From JAUJOE01 sp038252945 (lineage in GTDB: Bacteria; Actinomycetota; Actinomycetes; Propionibacteriales; Nocardioidaceae): a DNA stretch of 18,571 nucleotides. Position numbers and translations under genes: made by a program. Shown here piece after piece: positions 13,942 through 18,571 of the stretch. The notes below the pieces were generated by a model. That model saw only the letters and a program-made list of their open reading frames with translations. It did not search any database and was not told the origin of the DNA. Where the stretch lies: NCBI GenBank assembly GCA_038252945.1, contig JBBSHN010000046.1, positions 1-18,571 of the forward strand. Reading direction: 5' to 3'. Position 1 is the stretch's first letter; every line of letters begins with the position of its first letter.

Positions 13942-15006
13942 GTGCAGGCGCCGAGGCTGGCGCTCCGCGGGCGGGAGCCGCGGTGGTTGGCCCCGCTGCT
14001 CGTGCTGGTCGCCGTCGGAATCGTGTACGCCGTCACCGCCGGACCGATTCGTGCAGCCGGTGCCAACCCGCAGGCGGCGTACCAGCGCTATGTGTTCACG
14101 CCACTGACCGGTCTCGGGCCGTTCACGGAGGTGCTGCTCGCCGCCACCCCGATCCTCTTCACCGGGCTGGCGGTCGCGATCGCCTTTCGCGCCGGCTACT
14201 ACAACATCGGCGCCGAAGGCCAGTTTCTGGCCGGCGCCATCGCCGCGTCTACCGCCGGTCTCTATCTCCCTCATGTGCCGGGGGTGCTGGCGGTGCCCCT
14301 AGCGCTGCTGCTCGGGTGCGTCGGCGGAGTGGCCTGGTCCGTCGTACCGGCGCTGCTTCGAGTGCACTACGGCATCGACGAGGTCGTCACCACACTGCTG
14401 CTCAACCCGGTGGCACTGCTGCTCGTGCAAGGGCTGCTGAACGGACCTTGGGCCAACAGCACGAGCGGCTTCCCGGTGTCGAACACGTTCGGGCCGGGCT
14501 ACCGGCTGCCGTCGCTGATCTCCGGGTACCAGCTGCACGTCGGCCTGATTCTCGCCGTTGTGCTGGCTGCGCTGACCTGGCTGGTGATGGCTCGCACAGC
14601 AACCGGTCTGCGGGTGCGCGCGGTTGGCCTTTCCCCAGCCGCCGCCAGCTTCTCGGGCATCAACGTTCGGAGGGTGCAGTTCCGTGCAGCGCTGGTCTCC
14701 GGTGCAATCGCCGGACTCGGCGGCGCGACGCAGGTTCTCGGCGTCGGACAACAGCTGACCGACCAGGTGTCAGGCGGCTATGGCTACACGGGGATCGTCG
14801 TGGCGACTCTCGGCGGTCTCAGCGCTTTAGGAGTGGCGCTCGTTGCGCTGCTGCTCGGTGACATTACGGTGGGCGCGCAGAACGCCTCACTCGTGCTGGA
14901 GCTGCCTCCGCAGATGGGCCAGATCATCAGTGCGGCCCTGCTCATCGCGGTGGTCGGGCTCTTGGTGCTGCGTCGGTACAAGATCGTGCGACCGCGGAGC
15001 GGGTGA
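13942..15006 (+). CDS. ABC transporter permease (BMP-type nucleoside importer), first subunit
   Basis: The 354-residue integral membrane protein has an N-terminal helix (WLAPLLVLVAVGIVYAV), a periplasmic segment, then the family core FTGLAVAIAFRAGYYNIGAEGQF (about 73-95), followed by at least six more hydrophobic segments and the EAA-like coupling loop TGLRVRAVGLSPAAASFSGINVRR (about 221-245). SGGYGYTGIVVATLGG is a conserved late motif. This matches the YufP/NupP-type permease of nucleoside importers. It starts at GTG 13942, one base after the ATPase stop, and is followed four bases after its own stop by the second permease. Confidence 0.92.
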   Translation: MQAPRLALRGREPRWLAPLLVLVAVGIVYAVTAGPIRAAGANPQAAYQRYVFTPLTGLGPFTEVLLAATPILFTGLAVAIAFRAGYYNIGAEGQFLAGAIAASTAGLYLPHVPGVLAVPLALLLGCVGGVAWSVVPALLRVHYGIDEVVTTLLLNPVALLLVQGLLNGPWANSTSGFPVSNTFGPGYRLPSLISGYQLHVGLILAVVLAALTWLVMARTATGLRVRAVGLSPAAASFSGINVRRVQFRAALVSGAIAGLGGATQVLGVGQQLTDQVSGGYGYTGIVVATLGGLSALGVALVALLLGDITVGAQNASLVLELPPQMGQIISAALLIAVVGLLVLRRYKIVRPRSG

Positions 15007-15010
15007 CGTC

Positions 15011-15910
15011 ATGAACATCGCCTACCTCGCCCTGTTGGGCGCCATGCTCACCACCGCGACGCCCCTGCTCCTCGGCACGCTTGGGGAGCTGCTGTGCGAG
15101 CGGTCCGGCGTCCTCAATCTCGGCATCGAAGGCACGATGTACGCCGGGGCGTTCGTAGGCTTCTATGTGGCCGGACGGGCCGGCTCGGCCTGGATCGGGC
15201 TGGCCTCCGCCATGGCCGTCGGACTGCTCGCCGGCCTTCTGGTGGGGCTGCTCGCCGTCACCCTCGGCGTCAACCAGCACGTCGCTGGCATCGGGACGAC
15301 GTTGCTGCTCATCGCTTCGTGCGACTTCACAAACCGGCTGCTGTTCGGCGCCGGCACGGTGCCCAACGTCGCGAAGTTTCCCGTCCTGTTCGCCAACGTG
15401 CCGGTGCTGGGCCAGTATCTGCTGACCTACGTCACCTTCCTCATCGTCGTACCAGCCTTCTACTACCTGATGCGATCCACCGGCTTCGGTCTGCGCCTGC
15501 GTGCCGTGGGTGAGAACCCGGAGGCGGCCGATGCGGCCGGCATCTCCGTCGCTCGTACCCGGTACTCCGCCCTGGCGGGCGGAGGCGTGCTTATGGCGGT
15601 GGCCGGCGCGTTCTTGTCGCTGGCGATCCTCGGCTCCTTCACGCTCAACATCACCAACGGCCGGGGCTGGGTGTGCATCGCCCTGGTGATCTTTGCGCGC
15701 TGGCGGGTGCTTCCGGCGGTGCTCGGTGCGTTGTTGTTCGCGTTCGTCGACGCGCTGCAGCTCCAGCTGGTGATCACCCCGCAGTTCGCGTCCGTCCCCC
15801 GTGAGGTCATGATCGCTCTCCCGTACCTGGTCGTCATCGCCGCTCTCGCGGTCTCGGGACGCAACCTGCGTTACCCCGGCGCCTACCTGCAGCCCTATCG
15901 ACGTACCTGA
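15011..15910 (+). CDS. ABC transporter permease (BMP-type nucleoside importer), second subunit
   Basis: The 299-residue product has the NupQ/YufQ-like layout: ATPLLLGTLGELLCERSGVLNLGIEGTMYAGAF (about 16-48), the family's conserved ER-GVLNLGIEG motif. Several hydrophobic helices follow, then the coupling loop TGFGLRLRAVGENPEAADAAGISV (about 157-180) and NGRGWVCIALVIFARW. It should pair with the upstream permease to form the channel served by the fused ATPase. I chose ATG 15011 because the conserved motif begins about 15 residues later; the frame is open further upstream only inside the previous gene. It is 14 bases ahead of the deaminase gene. Confidence 0.92.
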   Translation: MNIAYLALLGAMLTTATPLLLGTLGELLCERSGVLNLGIEGTMYAGAFVGFYVAGRAGSAWIGLASAMAVGLLAGLLVGLLAVTLGVNQHVAGIGTTLLLIASCDFTNRLLFGAGTVPNVAKFPVLFANVPVLGQYLLTYVTFLIVVPAFYYLMRSTGFGLRLRAVGENPEAADAAGISVARTRYSALAGGGVLMAVAGAFLSLAILGSFTLNITNGRGWVCIALVIFARWRVLPAVLGALLFAFVDALQLQLVITPQFASVPREVMIALPYLVVIAALAVSGRNLRYPGAYLQPYRRT

Positions 15911-15924
15911 AAGGTGACTCCCGC

Positions 15925-16386
15925 ATGAGTGACGAGACCGATCGTGGGTTCCTCGCATCGGCACTGGCTGCGGCGCGGCAGGGGTACGCCGAGGGAGGCA
16001 TCCCGATCGGCGCCGCGCTGGTCTCCGCAAGCGGTGAGATCCTCGGCACCGGTTACAACAAGCGGGTGCAGCTCGGCAGCGCGATCCGTCACGGTGAGAC
16101 CGACGCTCTGGAGAACGCCGGGCGCCTTCGGGCTCCGGTCTACGCCAGCTGCACGATGGTGACGACGCTCTCCCCGTGCGACATGTGCACGGGGGCGATC
16201 TTGCTGTACAAGATCCCGCGGGTGGTCGTCGGCGAGAACCGGACGTTCTACGGCGGCGAGGACTTGCTGCGGGCGCGTGGCGTCGACGTCGTGGTTCTCG
16301 ACGACGAGCGCTGTGTGCAGCTGATGCGTGAGTTCATCGAGGCGTCGCCCGAACTGTGGAACGAGGACATTGGGGAGCCAAACTAG
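15925..16386 (+). CDS. cytosine deaminase, yeast Fcy1-type (CDA fold)
   Basis: The 153-residue product is a zinc deaminase. Zinc ligands H56 in RHGETDALEN and C85/C88 in TLSPCDMCTG are present, with E58 as the proton shuttle. The spacing equals that of yeast cytosine deaminase (H62, E64, C91, C94), and the yeast substrate-contact residues have counterparts: F108 in VVGENRTFYGG, and W145 and D148 in PELWNEDIGE. This makes cytosine to uracil plus ammonia the likely reaction, rather than guanine or tRNA adenosine deamination. It would act in the cytoplasm on the base brought in by the adjacent transporter. GAAAGGTG precedes the ATG. It is the last gene of the operon. Confidence 0.88.
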   Translation: MSDETDRGFLASALAAARQGYAEGGIPIGAALVSASGEILGTGYNKRVQLGSAIRHGETDALENAGRLRAPVYASCTMVTTLSPCDMCTGAILLYKIPRVVVGENRTFYGGEDLLRARGVDVVVLDDERCVQLMREFIEASPELWNEDIGEPN

Positions 16387-16522
16387 CGCTCGATGCGGAG
16401 GCGGACTGGTCAGGGTTTCAGCTGACGAAGCCTGGCGTCGCCTGGTGCGAGCGTTGTTCACTGCTTTCGGCGTCGCGGAGTGTGGGTGTCGCGCGCGATA
16501 ATGGAGACCCAGATCGGCACCG

Positions 16523-17821
16523 ATGGCAGGAGCAGTTCTTCCCGTGGATTTCGGCGAGTTCGACCTCGACCGCAGCACCGCTCGGGCTTGGAGCGAGTTT
16601 CAAGCGCGCCTCGGTGACCACCTCTCGGCGATGCAAAACGACGACATCCTCGTCCTCGCGGTCGACTCCACGATGTCTGACGACGAAGACGGCGCCGCGC
16701 CATACGTGCAGTTCTGTGCAATCGACGGCGACATGGTGCGATCGGAGGTGTCGAGCAACGAGTACCTCGACAACCGGTACGCGCTCGACGCAGGTGCACG
16801 CGACGTGCTCACCGAGCTGGGATGGTCCCCACCGACCGGCAAACGCGACGTCGAGGAGGGTGACTCCGGCTCGGCGAACTTTTGTCTCGAACTGGATCGC
16901 GGCTCTGCCGACCGGCTCGCCGTAATGACCGTAAAGGCGCTGCGCGACGTATTCGGGGTAGCGCATCCGGCGTTCCTGTCAGCGAAGAGCTCCGGCGACG
17001 GCGAGGCACCAGACCTTGGCATTCCATCGCCCGTCGTCGAGTCTGCGGTCGAGGTCGACGAGCCGCTGGCCGTCTTGCCGGAGAGCGTCGACCACCTTCG
17101 CGCACTTGTCGACGCCGCGCTCACCCCGGTGTTCGGGCATGGGCCCAAACATGACTCCGACGGCGACATTCCTGTGGTCGCGGGCAGTGCGCTGTTGTTC
17201 ATTCGGGTGCTCGATGACGCACCGGCCGTTGAGATCTTCAGCACGATCGTCCGCGGCATCACCGATCTCGACGCGGCCGCCGCCGTGGTCACCGACCTCA
17301 ACAACGGCATCCGCATGATCAAGTTCGTGCTCATCGACGATGTGATCATCGCGGTCGCTCACGTCGCTGCGCTGCCGTTCGCGCCGCTGCAGCTGCGAGG
17401 AGTACTCGATTACATGTCCCGGGTGGCAGATGGCGTTGACGACGGTCTGGTCACCCGGCTGGGTGGCCGACGGGCGTTCGAAGAAGAGTCCGCCACCGAG
17501 CCGGCCAGCGAAGACGACGACGAGAGCAATGACCTGCCGCCCGAGCTCCTCACTCTGCTGCACCTGGACCCCAGCGGCGACTCCGCCGTGGAGCCGGACC
17601 TGGCGGCCAGTGTGTGCAACTACGACCGTGACGTCGTTTTGAGGTTGCTCAAGATCTCCAGCCAGGAGGAGATCGCCTGGCGACAGTCGTACGACGAGGC
17701 CACGATGAAGGGCGACCGCGACGAGGCGGCGGCCTCCGACGCAGAGGCGGCTGGGTGGGCCAAGACCGTCGAAACGCTGCGCGGAGCGTTGCGGGTGATC
17801 GTCGAGCGCGACCGTAGATAG
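16523..17821 (+). CDS. TY-Chap/YbjN-like (type III chaperone fold) protein, function unknown
   Basis: The 432-residue acidic cytoplasmic protein appears to have three parts. Residues 1-155 (DFGEFDLDRSTARAWSEFQ, ILVLAVDSTM, YVQFCAIDGDMVRSEVSSNEYL, CLELDRGSADRLAVMTVKALRDVFGV) form one alpha-beta unit. Residues 195-335 (LRALVDAALTPVFG, LLFIRVLDDAPAVEIFSTIVRGI, DLNNGIRMIKFVLIDDVIIAVAHVAALPF) resemble the YbjN/CesT chaperone-like fold. The C terminus (about 355-432) is helical and charged. Such proteins occur in actinomycetes and are proposed to bind peptides; no partner is visible here. The ATG 16523 lacks a clear Shine-Dalgarno; GTG 16544, with AGGAG eleven bases upstream, is a real alternative. 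It follows the deaminase by 136 bases and probably has its own promoter. Confidence 0.75.
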   Translation: MAGAVLPVDFGEFDLDRSTARAWSEFQARLGDHLSAMQNDDILVLAVDSTMSDDEDGAAPYVQFCAIDGDMVRSEVSSNEYLDNRYALDAGARDVLTELGWSPPTGKRDVEEGDSGSANFCLELDRGSADRLAVMTVKALRDVFGVAHPAFLSAKSSGDGEAPDLGIPSPVVESAVEVDEPLAVLPESVDHLRALVDAALTPVFGHGPKHDSDGDIPVVAGSALLFIRVLDDAPAVEIFSTIVRGITDLDAAAAVVTDLNNGIRMIKFVLIDDVIIAVAHVAALPFAPLQLRGVLDYMSRVADGVDDGLVTRLGGRRAFEEESATEPASEDDDESNDLPPELLTLLHLDPSGDSAVEPDLAASVCNYDRDVVLRLLKISSQEEIAWRQSYDEATMKGDRDEAAASDAEAAGWAKTVETLRGALRVIVERDRR

Positions 17822-17885
17822 CGATTCGGTCACGACTGTGTCTCAGGCCGCTCGTTTGTCGGTGGTCAGCGCCAGAATGTGAGGC

Positions 17886-18383
17886 GTGCGCAAGCAAGAG
17901 GAGCAGCAAGGCGATCTAGCCGAGTTCGCCGCCTGGATTCCGCTGACGTGCACCCTTGTCGTGCTGGTGGGCCTGTTTGCTGCTGCGACGCTAGCGCTGC
18001 CAAGTCCGCCGCAGTATCCAACCGGCCCGCTGTCCGCGCGGGATCTGTTCCATCCCGAGTGGCTGATCGCAGCGGCTCTACTGGCGCTGCCGATCTACCT
18101 AGTGGCCCGCCGAAGCTGGCGCGTCGGCCTGGTCGTCGTACTAATCGCCGGGCTGCAGGTCTTGTACATCGCCGACACTGCGATCGGCACTTTGCATCAC
18201 GCTGGCATCCGAGATGGCTTCTCCTCCCTTTGGTACGTCGTGGCGCTCGTTCAGCTCGCGGTGTTCGTCTCTGCAGGCGCCGTTGGAGCCGTTCGCGATC
18301 TCAAGGACCGGCATTGGGCGCGCATGATGGGCAGGATTTTGGCGCTTCCGCCGCCGCCTCGGTCGGTTGGCCAGCGCAGGTAG
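17886..18383 (+). CDS. four-helix membrane protein, uncharacterised
   Basis: The 165-residue product has four predicted membrane segments: WIPLTCTLVVLVGLFAAATLAL (about 17-38), WLIAAALLALPIYLVA (about 59-74), VGLVVVLIAGLQVLYIA (about 80-96), and WYVVALVQLAVFVSAGAVGAV (about 116-136). The N terminus is polar with many charged residues, and the C terminus is basic and proline-rich. No motif identifies a family or substrate. It starts at GTG 17886, 64 bases after the TY-Chap-like gene, and may share its transcript. Confidence 0.75.
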   Translation: MRKQEEQQGDLAEFAAWIPLTCTLVVLVGLFAAATLALPSPPQYPTGPLSARDLFHPEWLIAAALLALPIYLVARRSWRVGLVVVLIAGLQVLYIADTAIGTLHHAGIRDGFSSLWYVVALVQLAVFVSAGAVGAVRDLKDRHWARMMGRILALPPPPRSVGQRR

Positions 18384-18385
18384 TT

Positions 18386-18466
18386 GCCCCCGCGTACTTA
18401 TCCCGCCGCCGAGCACTGACCGGCCGCCCCGCGTACTTAACCGCGGCCGCCGAGCTCGCACCGGCC
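18386..18466. repeat. imperfect tandem repeat, two copies of about 40 bp
   Basis: Two adjacent units, 18386-18425 and 18426-18466, share GCCCC(C)GCGTACTTA, a CCGCCGAGC core and a CACCGGCC/GACCGGCC end; a third copy begins (GCCCCGC at 18467) but breaks off. The repeat lies just downstream of the membrane protein gene. Confidence 0.7.
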
Positions 18467-18475
18467 GCCCCGCTC

Positions 18476-18493
18476 TGCCACGCTGACGTGGCA
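18476..18493. other. perfect 7-bp hairpin or dyad
   Basis: TGCCACG (18476-18482), loop CTGA, CGTGGCA (18487-18493) is a perfect inverted repeat. It is not followed by a T-run. It could end the transcript of the membrane protein gene or be an operator for a gene beyond the right edge; the only frame after it in view is a 16-codon ATG frame at 18508-18558. Confidence 0.45.
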
Positions 18494-18571
18494 CTATCAC
18501 CGTCAACATGGCAAATTTGCGGTGCGGACCGAGCCTTTCCCACGCCAACGCTCCTTAGCACTGGGAATCCA

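Noticed and set aside
14942..16030. Long minus-strand open frame (362 codons) opposite the second permease and deaminase
   Set aside because: Shadow of GC-rich coding sequence: the product is glutamine/arginine/glycine-rich, while the plus strand encodes two clear proteins with conserved motifs.
16979..17833. Minus-strand open frame of 284 codons opposite the TY-Chap-like gene
   Set aside because: Product composition is atypical and lacks motifs; the plus-strand frame is longer and has regular strand-helix patterns.

Overview
The window is high-GC, densely packed bacterial DNA. Its codon usage (G/C in most third positions), frequent GTG/TTG starts, and families (DinB2-type polymerase, secreted sedolisin, CGNR regulator, TY-Chap/YbjN-like protein) point to an actinomycete. 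I cannot name a genus. There are no rRNA or tRNA genes, no CRISPR array and no intact mobile element.

Layout. Positions 1-434 hold no convincing complete gene: an open reading frame entering from the left edge ends at 155, followed by a 20-bp-spaced direct repeat that may be an old insertion-sequence end. Next come yceI (minus), a two-domain GNAT acetyltransferase wrecked by an internal deletion (minus), a SAM methyltransferase (plus), an SRPBCC protein (minus), and a secreted ScyD/ScyE-like beta-propeller protein (plus). A CGNR-type regulator (minus) is divergent from a small ORF translationally overlapped with a VOC gene (plus). Then follow GrpB, a dual-specificity phosphatase, the 3' remnant of an XRE regulator, a DinB-type DNA polymerase, an uncharacterised protein (minus), a second VOC gene with a hairpin over its ribosome binding site, and a secreted S53 peptidase (minus). 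A strong two-sided terminator separates those last two convergent genes.

From 11.28 to 16.39 kb lies the clearest functional unit: a five-gene operon encoding a BMP-type lipoprotein, a fused double ATPase, two permeases and a cytosine deaminase of the yeast Fcy1 type. The genes overlap or are separated by 1-14 bases. Together they suggest import of cytosine or a related nucleobase/nucleoside followed by deamination to uracil. A TY-Chap-like protein and a four-helix membrane protein follow, and the window ends in a short repeat-bearing non-coding stretch.

Best candidates for something new: (1) three copies of GTAACYNGCA between the CGNR regulator and the small ORF/VOC pair, two forming a 29-bp dyad, with the CGNR gene possibly leaderless; (2) mutually exclusive hairpins just ahead of the nucleobase transporter operon; (3) a 9-bp perfect stem that hides the VOC Shine-Dalgarno; (4) a valine at the steric-gate position of the DinB polymerase; (5) the transporter-deaminase pairing itself.
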